A stretch of DNA of 64,000 nt. Origin: Xenopus tropicalis. Taxonomy: Eukaryota > Chordata > Amphibia > Anura > Pipidae. Each line of letters starts with the position of its first letter. Position 1 is the stretch's first letter. The notes beneath the pieces are model-generated. The model did not search any database, was not told where the DNA came from, and was given only the letters and a program-made list of their open reading frames with translations. Location of the stretch: the NCBI RefSeq assembly GCF_000004195.4, contig NC_030677.2:195576372-195640371 (forward strand), in the 5' to 3' direction. This document shows positions 1-12,200 of this stretch, in pieces. A program made the translations under genes and the position numbers.

Positions 1-162
1 GATGTGGTCCTTGATCCGATGGTAAAACCATGCATGTCCAATCGACATCTGGACAGTCTTCAGGGTAGGCCCTTCGGAGGGCTCCATACATGGGAAGAAA
101 TCCGAATCGGTCTGAAAGACCCAAATCAGCAGCTCAGATCTGCCCCCGTATGGCCACCTTTA
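1..162. mobile_element. TTAA-type MITE, right-end fragment
   Basis: The right end reads TATGGCCACCTTTA, matching the ends of the copies at 1184-1500, 3920-4256 and 40613-40820. The left part lies outside the window. It sits in an OXCT1 intron. Superfamily (piggyBac-like or Kolobok-like) is not decided; both use TTAA targets. Confidence 0.6.
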
Positions 163-998
163 GTGAGCAAGCCAGCCACATAAATGTGATTTGATGTGAT
201 TGAGAAGTCATCCACTGACATGTATGGCAGCCATTGTGTGGGTTCCAAAAATAAAAAATGTAATATATCCTACTGGAGGTCTCCCAACCATTACTTGGCT
301 AAAAAATCAAGCTTTTTTTTTTTTGAATAGTTTCCTTCATACTAATTGCATAAAGAACTCCCATAGGTCAGAGTAGATGGTTATGTCACCCACTTTTCTT
401 TTTGGGCAGAATAAAGGGTTTTAGTCTTATAAACATGTTTTTCCCCCTCCCAAACTATACAGAGTTATTTTTGCTTGGCTGGATGTAACGAGGTGATTTA
501 TACCTGCCTCATTATTCCCAGGCATGCTTTATGGCAGAGTTTCAAGGCAGGCAGAGAACAGACAAGGGGGGGACAAATGAGAGCATTAAGCCGCTGAGTG
601 TGAGATATAAAAAAACTGTATAATGGCTCGTGTATCAGTCAGGCCTTTTAAAAACTCATTAGTTCTGCGGAAACAGACACATTTCATGCACCAAAAAGAC
701 TTGTGTGTGTGTTTATTGCTAAATATTTGTATACACAATTATAGCCGCATGTAAAAAAACTGGTTATGGCTATGGGAGCGTTTCTGCAAAACCATTCATC
801 ATTTTCATAAGACCAAATCTGAAGATTGTTATAGGCTCAGTGACCTTCTTTTCTTCCTAAAATTACCAGAAAGGAATAGGCATTTTAAAACAATCCAACA
901 CAATTGGTTTTGTATCAGCATAGGGGTGGCGGCTTCCTCGGCTCAAGGATGAACTATTGCTTAATTAAACTATACACTATTGGGCACTGTTTCTTGTT

Positions 999-1018
999 AA
1001 AAAAAAAAAAAAAAAAAA
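999..1018. repeat. poly(A) run, 20 bp
   Basis: Twenty consecutive A on the + strand inside the OXCT1 intron. No retroposon body is recognised directly upstream, so it is listed as a simple repeat. Confidence 0.85.
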
Positions 1019-1183
1019 TAGCATCAAAATGCAAAAATTGCCCCCATTTTCCCCATGTGATTATTAATATGTATTTGTGAAGCATGTTCTTCAGCACTGT
1101 GCAACTTATAGTAGAAAGGTACATGCCTCAAACATACAGGAGTAGGTAAAGTGAGGGATGGGTCATGCCAGGCTACATGAGGG

Positions 1184-1500
1184 TTAAGCTGGCCATACAT
1201 GCACCGATATTGAACGAAACAAGGTTTTATATGATATTCGGTGCGTGTATGGTGTATTGATGAGGCGACCAATATCGCAAAAGCCTTGGATATCGGTTGT
1301 CTCGTCAATCAGGCGGGACAGAGCATTTTGATTGGTGCCATTGAAGGCCCAAGCAAAAGCAAGTATTTAGGGATGAATGGTCAGATAGGGGTAGAATTCC
1401 TATTGTTTTTACCTCCATATCTGACGATTCAGCCCTGAACGTTAGTGGATGGGTATGAACAATGGTCGCAGGAAAGATGTAACGCGTATGGCCACCTTAA
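1184..1500. mobile_element. TTAA-flanked MITE, complete copy
   Basis: The element runs from TTAAGCTGGCCATAC to GTATGGCCACCTTAA, with TTAA on both sides and inverted termini. It is the cleanest copy of this family here. It encodes no transposase, and short open frames across it are incidental. TTAA targets fit piggyBac or Kolobok; the superfamily is inferred only from the target site. Confidence 0.75.
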
Positions 1501-2223
1501 GCCTCTCTAAATAAAGGCAGATATATTGGGAGAATGTTGGGAAGGACCAGAGGAGAGACCCCACACTAGTAAATCTTGAATGTGTGTATTTAAAGAGATT
1601 GAAGAGTTGAGGAGTAGATTGGTAGAAGAATGTAGTAAGTGGTTTTGTTAGAATACCTAAAACACAGCCCTTAAACTGGCCTGAAATAGCCTCAGGTACT
1701 GTTGAGGTAAGTCTAGCAAGTCTGTTCTTCTGTACTGGGTAACAAAAATCTAATAACATCCCTAATGTTAGCATGCCATGAATGTCTGAAGGTCACGATG
1801 GAGACAGACTGTGCAAAAATACAGTGACCATCTACACATTTCATTCACTGACATTATAATTATCTGTCATGCTTTAAATACATATTAGCTATAGATAAGG
1901 AACATGTACAGCAAATATACCAGAAGATAATTAAGTAAATGTGCTTTGTTGTTCCATATGCCTGATTTGCATAGGTCGGTATAATCCGCTGGTGTGCAAT
2001 CTCTAATCTGTTTGGTAATTATATTATTTCAGCCATATCATTCCTAAAGCCACACGAGCAGTGAAGATAGTGAGATTATCATTTTATTGGATCGCGGTCC
2101 TGCCAGCCGCACTATATTGCACGCATAGAGAGAAATAGACTTTCTGACATACTCCCTGACGTGTGTTGTGACAGTTTTCAATCTGATAATCACCGGCACT
2201 TTATTTACATGTCTGGGTAATAG

Positions 2224-2325
2224 GCCGTCTTTGATGTGGACAGAAAGAATGGGCTGACTCTGATTGAAATCGCAGAAGGCCTTTCGGTGGATGATATCAA
2301 GAAATGCACAGGCTGTAACTTTGCA
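2224..2325 (+). CDS. OXCT1: OXCT1 (SCOT) penultimate coding exon
   Basis: The gene product is succinyl-CoA:3-ketoacid CoA transferase, the mitochondrial matrix enzyme that moves CoA from succinyl-CoA to acetoacetate, the committed step of ketone-body use outside the liver. The exon is 102 bp, phase 0 at both ends, and encodes 34 residues beginning [15 protein letters not shown] and ending KKCTGCNFA. This lines up without gaps with the C-terminal region of vertebrate SCOT as I remember it (FDVD, GLTLIE, EGL-VDD, TGC-FA). Boundaries are an AG at 2222-2223 and a strong GTAAGT donor at 2326. The catalytic glutamate lies in upstream exons outside the window. The frame is intact and the divergence looks like an ortholog rather than a pseudogene. 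Confidence 0.9.
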
Positions 2326-2573
2326 GTAAGTAGATGGCATAATATGAAGTTGTTTTGCGTGCCCTGTTGGTCCTTACTGTAGGAAGTGAAATCATATTTA
2401 TATTCTTATTCATCGCTCCTTTTTGCCTCTATAGCCAGGGACTTGGAAACGTTTGCTCTATCCCAAACCGAGAGTTCTGCTGTCTCCCACTGAGCTGTAC
2501 CCCCACTGCCCTTGGACAATGTGCAGCATTGACTGATATACAACATGACATTTTCTGTTTCTTTTTATTTCAG
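2326..2573 (+). other. OXCT1: OXCT1 last intron, 248 bp
   Basis: A short GT-AG intron, GTAAGT donor to TTTCAG acceptor, with a clear pyrimidine tract (TTTTCTGTTTCTTTTTATTT) just before the acceptor. It splits two codons cleanly (phase 0). No repeat is recognised inside. Confidence 0.88.
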
Positions 2574-2615
2574 GTTTCGTCAGATCTCAAGCAGCTTCAG
2601 CAGATTGAGGATTAA
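2574..2615 (+). CDS. OXCT1: OXCT1 (SCOT) terminal coding exon with stop
   Basis: After the TTTCAG acceptor the frame continues for 13 codons, VSSDLKQLQQIED, and stops at TAA 2613-2615. Remembered mammalian SCOT also ends with 13 residues in this position and shares the starting VS and the QQI near the end, so length and phase both fit. With the preceding exon this fixes the gene on the + strand with its 3' end pointing into the window. The start codon, mitochondrial leader and active-site exons are outside. Confidence 0.9.
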   Translation, partial: VSSDLKQLQQIED

Positions 2616-2689
2616 AATAACCTTCATGCTATAGCACTTGTGGTTCACCAGTGAAACTAATCCATGTGTATGAACTGTGGTTTTCTAGA

Positions 2690-2960
2690 GCAGGGATCTT
2701 CAGCCTTTGGCTACCCAACTACTGCAGAGCTAGGATCTTCAACCTTAAGCTCCCCAGCTACCTGCATAACTCTTCACCCCTAAGTGACCATACAATAATG
2801 GCTCCCCAGCTGTAGAACTTGAAACTTCACCCTTGAGCTTCCAAGCTCCTGTAGAGCAGGTATATTGAACCTTGGGCTCCTATACTCCTGTAGAGTTGCA
2901 GCCTTCATCTTCCCACGGTAACCTTCTTTGAGATGAGGATCCTCAACAGTTGGAGTGCCG
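2690..2960. repeat. degenerate tandem repeat in OXCT1 3' UTR
   Basis: Phrases such as GGATCTTCA, CTCCCCAGCT and TGTAGAGC recur about every 55-65 bp, roughly four to five times, with many mismatches. It looks like an old, decayed tandem duplication inside the presumed 3' UTR. Confidence 0.5.
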
Positions 2961-2987
2961 CAGTTGAAAGATCCATACTGACATCTC

Positions 2988-2993
2988 AATAAA
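2988..2993 (+). promoter_or_regulatory. OXCT1: candidate polyadenylation signal AATAAA
   Basis: Canonical hexamer 373 bases after the OXCT1 stop. A second AATAAA at 3065-3070 is an alternative. Choice between them is inference. Confidence 0.45.
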
Positions 2994-3000
2994 AAATGTA

Positions 3001-3919
3001 TCATAGAACTGAATTCATAACAAAATATAACTGTTACAATAGATTAATATTTTCAAGCACTTTGAATAAAAAAATCCTGTGAAACATTTGAATTGCATTT
3101 TTCAGGCGTTGAAACATAATATTTAATGCAGTTCTGTTCAACCTTTTACATGTTGGGGCCAAATATTCCTCATGCAACATGTTCAGAGGCTGAATTATAT
3201 TTAAAATGATGATGTTTGTGGAAGCCTTGAGAATAATAAAAATCCATCAAAAGGCCATATTCAGCCAATGGACCTCCAGGTGGATAGCCCTGTTTTCAGG
3301 GATGTAGGCAAAATGGAATTCCGTGTGTTTAAAAAACACCACTGTGAGAGTTGCGGCTGTCCTTGTTCTGCGTGTTTGTCATGATCTGTGCCCTTCACCG
3401 CGGTGTATTTTCTGTAAATACATTTATTCAGCACGTAGACCATTTTTAAACATTGTTTTTTCTTGAGAGTAACTCGTGATGTTGCCAGGGAAACCCGAGA
3501 TCTTTGAAAATAAAGGGTCAGTTTGTTTTTATTTGAAAGAGTATCATGGAAGATTTGATTTTACTCTTTTCAAGGTGTTTCCGCATTTCCTATCTAATCT
3601 GATGGGGTGGGGTGCTGCTGGGCACCCAAGGATATAACACAAAAGAACACATGCTAATAAGAATTAGAATTAAATGACATTTAAAACGTTGGCTACATTG
3701 GGTTTTTGTGCGTTTCCATGACATGAGAAGCCCTTGAAAACTGTCAATTCAAAATGCAACTGGGGGCCTTGTATCAGTGGCAGAGGAGGCTCAGTTTAGC
3801 GTGAGAGTTGGGGAGAATTGTCATTTGCTCTTCTAGCTGAAAAGCTCAGCATGAAGGTCAGTTAAGAAGAGATTTAGTCTGAATATGTATTTACTGTCCT
3901 AGATAGTATTGAGACTGTG
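3001..3919. other. downstream flank of OXCT1, no gene seen
   Basis: Mostly single-copy looking, AT-rich sequence. The stretch around 3300-3520 is free of recognised repeats. No exon or RNA gene is recognised. Confidence 0.4.
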
Positions 3920-4256
3920 ACTGATACACCGATAGTTGCCTGGCGACGTTGCCAAGCGGGTGGATCTTCTCCTGATATCCCCACCTACTGGTGGGCGATA
4001 TCAGGCGAATTTAGGCTAGATTGAATTATAACGACGGTAATGGGCGCAGACGGTTCGGGGACTGCATCAACGAGCCAATGCGGTTCCCGATCCGACTGAA
4101 TTTTTTAACCTGCCCGATCGATATCTGGCCAATTTGAGGTCAGATATCGGTTGGGCAGGCCAGCCGTTGCTGCCCCTACACGGGCTGATCAGCTACCAAA
4201 TCATTCTAAGGGACCGATATCAGCAGCTACTATCGGCCCTTGTATGGTCACCTTAA
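3920..4256. mobile_element. TTAA-type MITE, left end eroded
   Basis: The right end is TGTATGGTCACCTTAA with TTAA at 4253-4256. The interior shares GGCGAC-TTGCCAAGCGGG and GATATC-rich phrases with the fragment near 37560-37690. The left boundary is approximate because its terminal repeat is not clear. Confidence 0.6.
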
Positions 4257-5385
4257 GGGGGGACCTGACCAAAGGTTGGACCTTCAAGTAGAACATGAAC
4301 TGGAATAGTAGACAAGCTCTGCATTGCAGTATTTGCAAATATGCGTGCTTCTATTTAGGGAAAGTTGCATGTATGTAGGAACCATGGCTATCACCTGAAT
4401 ACTATACAAGGGTTGTCCAACTGGTGGGCCACCGGCTGCATGAAAAAGAGTGTTATGGCACCATCACTATTATAATCTGGCCCCAAACATAAAGTCTAGC
4501 AGATACTGGCTATGCAAGTCTTTATGAGTTCTATGGGAACAGTATTACAATTATATGAATTGACTTCAATTTTTTAAAAAGTTATAGCGACTTCAATTGC
4601 ACATGTTCTGGTAACATCTGCTTCCGGTCATGTGATTCATCTCCGTCTCACCCAGGGGCAGTTCTGACCCACCCTAAACAACCTTCCTGATTCTGTCCCG
4701 CCGGAGCTTAACTTTTTATAGTCATAGAGATTTGGGGGGGGGGGGGGCTGCATTGCTAGTGAGTGCAGAAGGTGCAACTAGAAAGGTGAAATGTCTATTT
4801 TAATACTGGAATGGATTAAAGCAGTGATCTTTATATGATCTCTGATTTACTTTCTATAAATGCACTCAACATTCATCTGTCAATGGGCTGCTGGGGCTTA
4901 TAACTCTACCTCTGGGCTACAGGCTGGCTGCCCCTGGCCTTGTACCTTTTTGCAAATACAAGTACTGGATTGGTAGATACTCAGTGCTACTATTAGTTCA
5001 TATAGCAGTCCTGTGAAATGGCCTAAAGCCCTAGGTATAAAGCCCTTAGGTCTGAGGCTTAAGTTACCCTTTGTGTAGACAGAGCTGAAGCAAGCGTATG
5101 GCATTGATTTTTGCTCTATTGTAACCAAAGGATAAGGCTGAAGAGCATCTGAGGAGTCAGCATTCATCATTTTTGATGAGAACAGAAAGAGAAAATGATT
5201 TTCAAGCATGGCAAATTCAGAGCAAGAAATTAAAGGCAGTATAGAACGCCCCGAAGCTTGGGAATATTTTTGTGATTGGATTTTGTTGGCTCACAGTTGT
5301 TATTTTGAGACACTGAAGTGTAACTGAGGCCATGACAGACTCCCTGCCTACATTTTATCTTCTATTAAATGCATTTCAGGCACTT
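4257..5385. other. intergenic, includes a 14-bp G run
   Basis: A diverged repeat seems to start near 4408 (GGTTGTCCAACTGGTGGGCC). A run of 14 G occupies 4734-4747. The rest, including 4900-5380, shows no gene or recognised element. Confidence 0.4.
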
Positions 5386-5770
5386 TAAGGCTTTTTAAAC
5401 TTTTCTTTACATCAAGCATTTTACTATAAAAAGGGTTTTTGTACCTTTGAAATAACTTTTAGTTTGATGTAGAGAAGGATATTCTGAGACAATTTGTAAC
5501 TGCTCTTTATATTTTATTATTTGTGTTTTTTAAATGATTTTGCTTTTTGTTCAGCAGCTCTCCAGTTTAGAATTTCAGCAGATATCTCGTTGCTAGGGTC
5601 TAAATGACCAGGCAGTCATTGGGCTGGGAGATGAATAGAGGAGACTTGAATAGAAACATAACAGTAACATTGTAGCCTCACACAGCAACTTTTTTTTTTT
5701 TTTTTTTTGTTACCATGGTCAGTGACCCCCATTTGAAAAAGGCAAATAATTAAATAAAAAATTAAGATAT
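5386..5770 (+). mobile_element. Kolobok/T2-type MITE (family with GTCAGTGACCCCCATTTGAA)
   Basis: It shares TATTCTGAGACAATTTG, CAGCAGCTCTCC, TTGCTAGGGTCTAAAT and GGTCAGTGACCCCCATTTGA with the copies at 18113, 56728 (inverted) and 62700. A T run fills 5690-5708. Right end is not clear; it abuts the hAT MITE at 5774. Confidence 0.7.
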
Positions 5771-5773
5771 AAA

Positions 5774-5991
5774 CAGGGTCGGACTGGGCCTCTGGGATGC
5801 CGGGTAAAATGCCAATGGGCCCCGCGGGCCAGACTGGACCCTTGCTGGCGCTCCCCCTGCCCGACCGTTCCTCCCCTGACGTGATAAATTTAAGTACGCT
5901 CGGGGTGGGGGGCCCCTGCGGGGGTGGGTTAGGAGACGCGGCCAGTGGGGGCACCTGCAGGGTGGGCCCTGCACCCCCCAGTCCAACCCTC
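5774..5991. mobile_element. hAT-type MITE, GC-rich
   Basis: Ends CAGGGTCGGACTGGG and CCAGTCCAACCCTC are imperfect inverted repeats. Flanks GATATAAA and AATATAAA form a 7/8-matched 8-bp target duplication, as hAT elements make. No coding capacity; the long open frames here come from its GC-richness. It separates the T2 MITE from the LINE. Confidence 0.78.
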
Positions 5992-6233
5992 AATATAAAA
6001 ATCAAATATATTGGATCATATATTACTTTGGGATCATATAATAACCTCTCTAATGCTTTATTTACCAGTAGGTCCTTCCAACGGACACGAGGGCACCCAC
6101 TCCGTTTATAAGAAGGGAGGTTCCATTTAAACATTCGGAAAGGATTTTTTTACTGTGAAGTTGTAGAATTCCCTCTCATTCGTACTGGCTGATACATTAG
6201 ATAGGTACAAGAAGAGGCTGGGTGGCTTTTTAG
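5992..6233 (+). pseudogene. CR1-like LINE, ORF2 C-terminal remnant plus start of 3' UTR
   Basis: In one frame the sequence reads NNLSNALFTSR then FQRTRGHPLRL, a stop, and a decayed RKGFFYCEVVEF. This is the region after the reverse transcriptase domain in CR1/jockey-type LINEs; the second copy at 53239-53700 has LYKYIRGDY, QRTRG and FRLEEWSF in the same place. It is a 5'-truncated, stop-containing fossil. Its 3' UTR continues into the 41-bp array and resumes at 17550. Confidence 0.75.
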
Positions 6234-9200
6234 CAAGTGAGGGAATACAGGGTTATGGGAGATAGCTCTCAGTACAAGTGAGGGAATACAGGGTTATGGG
6301 AGATAGCTCTCAGTACAAGTGAGGGAATACAGGGGTAGGGGAGATAGCTCTCAGTACAAGTGAGGGAATACAGGGGTAGGGGAGATAGCTCTCAGTACAA
6401 GTGAGGGAATACAGGGGTAGGGGGGATAGCTCTCAGTACAAGTGAGGGAATACAGGGGTAGGGGAGATAGCTCTCAGTACAAGTGAGGGAATACAGGGGT
6501 AGGGGGGATAGCTCTCAGTACAAGTGAGGGAATACAGGGGTAGGGGAGATAGCTCTCAGTACAAGTGAAGGAATACAGGGGTAGGGGAGATAGCTCTCAG
6601 TACAAGTGAGGGAATACAGGGGTAGGGGAGATAGCTCTCAGTACAAGTGAGGGAATACAGGGGTATGGGGGATAGCTCTCAGTACAAGTGAGGGAATACA
6701 GGGTTATGGGAGATAGCTCTCAGTACAAGTGAGGGAATACAGGGTTATGGGAGATAGCTCTCAGTACAAGTGAGGGAATACAGGGGTATGGGAGATAGCT
6801 CTCAGTACAAGTGAGGGAATACAGGGTTATGGGAGATAGCTCTCAGTACAAGTGAGGGAATACAGGGGTAGGGGGGATAGCTCTCAGTACAAGTGAGGGA
6901 ATACAGGGGTAGGGGGGATAGCTCTCAGTACAAGTGAGGGAATACAGGGGTAGGGGATAGCTCTCAGTACAAGTGAGGGAATACAGGGGTAGGGGGGATA
7001 GCTCTCAGTACAAGTGAGGGAATACAGGGGTAGGGGGGATAGCTCTCAGTACAAGTGAGGGAATACAGGGGTATGGGAGATGGCTCTCATTACAAGTGAG
7101 GGAATACAGGGGTAGGGGATAGCTCTCAGTACAAGTGAGGGAATACAGGGGTAGGGGATAGCTCTCAGTACAAGTGAGGGAATACAGGGGTAGGGGAGAT
7201 AGCTCTCAGTACAAGTGAGGGAATACAGGGGTAGGGGGGATAGCTCTCAGTACAAGTGAGGGAATACAGGGGTAGGGGATAGCTCTCAGTACAAGTGAGG
7301 GAATACAGGGGTAGGGGGATAGCTCTCAGTACAAGTGAGGGAATACAGGGGTAGGGGGGATAGCTCTCAGTACAAGTGAGGGAATACAGGGGTAGGGGAG
7401 ATAGCTCTCAGTACAAGTGAGGGAATACAGGGGTAGGGGGGATAGCTCTCAGTACAAGTGAGGGAATACAGGGGTATGGGAGATAGCTCTCAGTACAAGT
7501 GAGGGAATACAGGGGTATGGGAGATAGCTCTCAGTACAAGTGAGGGAATACAGGGGTAGGGGGATAGCTCTCAGTACAAGTGAGGGAATACAGGGGTATG
7601 GGAGATAGCTCTCAGTACAAGTGAGGGAATACAGGGTTATGGGAGATAGCTCTCAGTACAAGTGAGGGAATACAGGGTTATGGGAGATAGCTCTCAGTAC
7701 AAGTGAGGGAATACAGGGGTAGGGGGGATAGCTCTCAGTACAAGTGAGGGTATACAGGGGTAGGGGAGATAGCTCTCAGTACAAGTGAGGGAATACAGGG
7801 GTAGGGGAAATAGCTCTCAGTACAAGTGAGGGAATACAGGGGTAGGGGAGATAGCTCTCAGTACAAGTGAGGGAATACAGGGGTATGGGAGATAGCTCTC
7901 AGTACAAGTGAAGGAATACAGGGGTATGGGAGATAGCTCTCAGTACAAGTGAGGGATACAGGGGTAGGGGGGATAGCTCTCAGTACAAGTGAGGGAATAC
8001 AGGGGTAGGGGAGATAGCTCTCAGTACAAGTGAGGGAATACAGGGGTAGGGGAGATAGCTCTCAGTACAAGTGAGGGAATACAGGGGTATGGGAGATAGC
8101 TCTCAGTACAAGTGAGGGAATACAGGGGTAGGGGAGATAGCTCTCAGTACAAGTGAGGGAATACAGGGGTATGGGAGATAGCTCTCAGTACAAGTGAGGG
8201 AATACAGGGGTAGGGGAGATAGCTCTCAGTACAAGTGAGGGAATACAGGGGTAGGGGGGATAGCTCTCAGTACAAGTGAGGGAATACAGGGGTATGGGAG
8301 ATAGCTCTCAGTACAAGTGAGGGAATACAGGGGTAGGGGAGATAGCTCTCAGTACACGTGAGGGAATACAGGGGTATGGGGGATAGCTCTCAGTACAAGT
8401 GAGGGAATACAGGGTTATGGGAGATAGCTCTTAGTACAAGTGAGGGAATACAGGGGTAGGGGGGATAGCTCTTAGTACAAGTGAGGGAATACAGGGGTAG
8501 GGGGGATAGCTCTTAGTACAAGTGAGGGAATACAGGGGTAGGGGGGATAGCTCTCAGTACAAGTGAGGGAATACAGGGTTATGGGAGATAGCTCTCAGTA
8601 CAAGTGAGGGAATACAGGGTTATGGGGGATAGCTCTCAGTACAAGTGAGGGAATACAGGGGTAGGGGGGATAGCTCTCAGTACAAGTGAGGGAATACAGG
8701 GGTAGGGGGGATAGCTCTCAGTACAAGTGAGGGAATACAGGGGTAGGGGGGATAGCTCTCAGTACAAGTGAGGGAATACAGGGGTATGGGAGATAGCTCT
8801 CAGTACAAGTGAGGGAATACAGGGGTAGGGGAGATAGCTCTCAGTACAAGTGAGGGAATACAGGGGTATGGGAGATAGCTCTCAGTACAAGTGAGGGAAT
8901 ACAGGGGTAGGGGGGATAGCTCTCAGTACAAGTGAGGGAATACAGGGTTATGGGAGATAGCTCTCAGTACAAGTGAGGGAATACAGGGTTATGGGAGATA
9001 GCTCTTAGTACAAGTGAGGGAATACAGGGGTATGGGAGATAGCTCTTAGTACAAGTGAGGGAATACAGGGGTAGGGGAGATAGCTCTCAGTACAAGTGAG
9101 GGAATACAGGGTTATGGGAGATAGCTCTTAGTACAAGTGAGGGAATACAGGGGTAGGGGGGATAGCTCTCAGTACAAGTGAGGGAATACAGGGGTAGGGG

Positions 9201-12200
9201 AGATAGCTCTCAGTACAAGTGAGGGAATACAGGGGTAGGGGAGATAGCTCTTAGTACAAGTGAGGGAATACAGGGTAGGGGGGATAGCTCTCAGTACAAG
9301 TGAGGGAATACAGGGGTAGGGGAGATAGCTCTCAGTACAAGTGAGGGAATACAGGGGTATGGGAGATAGCTCTCAGTACAAGTGAGGGAATACAGGGGTA
9401 GGGGAGATAGCTCTCAGTACAAGTGAGGGAATACAGGGGTAGGGGGGATAGCTCTCAGTACAAGTGAGGGAATACAGGGGTATGGGAGATAGCTCTCAGT
9501 ACAAGTGAGGGAATACAGGGGTAGGGGAGATAGCTCTCAGTACACGTGAGGGAATACAGGGGTATGGGGGATAGCTCTCAGTACAAGTGAGGGAATACAG
9601 GGTTATGGGAGATAGCTCTTAGTACAAGTGAGGGAATACAGGGGTAGGGGGGATAGCTCTTAGTACAAGTGAGGGAATACAGGGTAGGGGAGATAGCTCT
9701 CAGTACACGTGAGGGAATACAGGGGTATGGGGGATAGCTCTCAGTACAAGTGAGGGAATACAGGGTTATGGGAGATAGCTCTTAGTACAAGTGAGGGAAT
9801 ACAGGGGTAGGGGGGATAGCTCTTAGTACAAGTGAGGGAATACAGGGGTAGGGGGGATAGCTCTTAGTACAAGTGAGGGAATACAGGGGTAGGGGGGATA
9901 GCTCTCAGTACAAGTGAGGGAATACAGGGTTATGGGAGATAGCTCTCAGTACAAGTGAGGGAATACAGGGTTATGGGGGATAGCTCTCAGTACAAGTGAG
10001 GGAATACAGGGGTAGGGGGGATAGCTCTCAGTACAAGTGAGGGAATACAGGGGTAGGGGGGATAGCTCTCAGTACAAGTGAGGGAATACAGGGGTAGGGG
10101 GGATAGCTCTCAGTACAAGTGAGGGAATACAGGGGTATGGGAGATAGCTCTCAGTACAAGTGAGGGAATACAGGGGTAGGGGAGATAGCTCTCAGTACAA
10201 GTGAGGGAATACAGGGGTATGGGAGATAGCTCTCAGTACAAGTGAGGGAATACAGGGGTAGGGGGGATAGCTCTCAGTACAAGTGAGGGAATACAGGGTT
10301 ATGGGAGATAGCTCTCAGTACAAGTGAGGGAATACAGGGTTATGGGAGATAGCTCTTAGTACAAGTGAGGGAATACAGGGGTATGGGAGATAGCTCTTAG
10401 TACAAGTGAGGGAATACAGGGGTAGGGGAGATAGCTCTCAGTACAAGTGAGGGAATACAGGGTTATGGGAGATAGCTCTCAGTACAAGTGAGGGAATACA
10501 GGGGTAGGGGAGATAGCTCTCAGTACAAGTGAGGGAATACAGGGGTAGGGGGGATAGCTCTCAGTACAAGTGAGGGAATACAGGGGTAGGGGAGATAGCT
10601 CTCAGTACAAGTGAGGGAATACAGGGTTATGGGAGATAGCTCTCAGTACAAGTGAGGGAATACAGGGGTAGGGGAGATAGCTCTCAGTACAAGTGAGGGA
10701 ATACAGGGGTATGGGAGATAGCTCTCAGTACAAGTGAGGGAATACAGGAGTATGGGGGATAGCTCTCAGTACAAGTGAGGGAATACAGGGGTAGGGGAGA
10801 TAGCTCTCAGTACAAGTGAGGGAATACAGGGGTAGGGGGGATAGCTCTCAGTACAAGTGAGGGAATACAGGGGTAGGGGAGATAGCTCTCAGTACAAGTG
10901 AAGGAATACAGGGGTAGGGGAGATAGCTCTCAGTACAAGTGAAGGAATACAGGGGTAGGGGAGATAGCTCTCAGTACAAGTGAGGGAATACAGGGGTATG
11001 GGGGATAGCTCTCAGTACAAGTGAGGGAATACAGGGTTATGGAGATAGCTCTCAGTACAAGTGAGGGAATACAGGGTTATGGGAGATAGCTCTCAGTACA
11101 AGTGAGGGAATACAGGGGTATGGGAGATAGCTCTCAGTACAAGTGAGGGAATACAGGGTTATGGGAGATAGCTCTCAGTACAAGTGAGGGAATACAGGGG
11201 TAGGGGGATAGCTCTCAGTACAAGTGAGGGAATACAGGGGTAGGGGGGATAGCTCTCAGTACAAGTGAGGGAATACAGGGGTAGGGGGGATAGCTCTCAG
11301 TACAAGTGAGGGAATACAGGGTATGGGAGATAGCTCTCAGTACAAGTGAGGGAATACAGGGGTAGGGGGGATAGCTCTCAGTACAAGTGAGGGAATACAG
11401 GGGTATGGGAGATAGCTCTCAGTACAAGTGAGGGAATACAGGGGTATGGGAGATAGCTCTCAGTACAAGTGAGGGAATACAGGGGTAGGGGGATAGCTCT
11501 CAGTACAAGTGAGGGAATACAGGGGTATGGGAGATAGCTCTCAGTACAAGTGAGGGAATACAGGGTTATGGGAGATAGCTCTCAGTACAAGTGAGGGAAT
11601 ACAGGGTTATGGGAGATAGCTCTCAGTACAAGTGAGGGAATACAGGGGTAGGGGGGATAGCTCTCAGTACAAGTGAGGGTATACAGGGGTAGGGGAGATA
11701 GCTCTCAGTACAAGTGAGGGAATACAGGGGTAGGGGAAATAGCTCTCAGTACAAGTGAGGGAATACAGGGGTAGGGGAGATAGCTCTCAGTACAAGTGAG
11801 GGAATACAGGGGTATGGGAGATAGCTCTCAGTACAAGTGAAGGAATACAGGGGTATGGGAGATAGCTCTCAGTACAAGTGAGGGAATACAGGGGTAGGGG
11901 GGATAGCTCTCAGTACAAGTGAGGGATACAGGGGTAGGGGAGATAGCTCTCAGTACAAGTGAGGGGATACAGGGGTAGGGGGGATAGCTCTCAGTACAAG
12001 TGAGGGAATACAGGGGTAGGGGAGATAGCTCTCAGTACAAGTGAGGGAATACAGGGGTAGGGGAGATAGCTCTCAGTACAAGTGAGGGAATACAGGGGTA
12101 GGGGAGATAGCTCTCAGTACAAGTGAGGGAATACAGGGGTAGGGGAGATAGCTCTCAGTACAAGTGAGGGAATACAGGGGTAGGGGGATAGCTCTCAGTA

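Larger units (their letters stand above)
1..2223 (+). other. OXCT1: OXCT1 intron (3' part)
   Basis: This is the DNA upstream of the penultimate coding exon. It ends in an AG acceptor at 2222-2223 after a moderate pyrimidine stretch. I searched it for the preceding OXCT1 exon, which should end in the residues ITEK, and did not find it, so the intron probably runs past the left edge. It holds two MITEs (1-162, 1184-1500) and a poly(A) run. Nothing else is recognised. Confidence 0.7.
2616..3000 (+). other. OXCT1: OXCT1 3' UTR (extent inferred)
   Basis: Non-coding sequence after the TAA. It contains a degenerate internal repeat (2690-2960) and an AATAAA at 2988-2993. The real end is uncertain: another AATAAA lies at 3065-3070, and vertebrate OXCT1 3' UTRs can be longer than this. 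Confidence 0.55.

Noticed and set aside
5616..6134. 172-codon minus-strand open frame
   Set aside because: It spans a T2 MITE, a hAT MITE and a LINE end on the wrong strand; open only because the hAT MITE is GC-rich.
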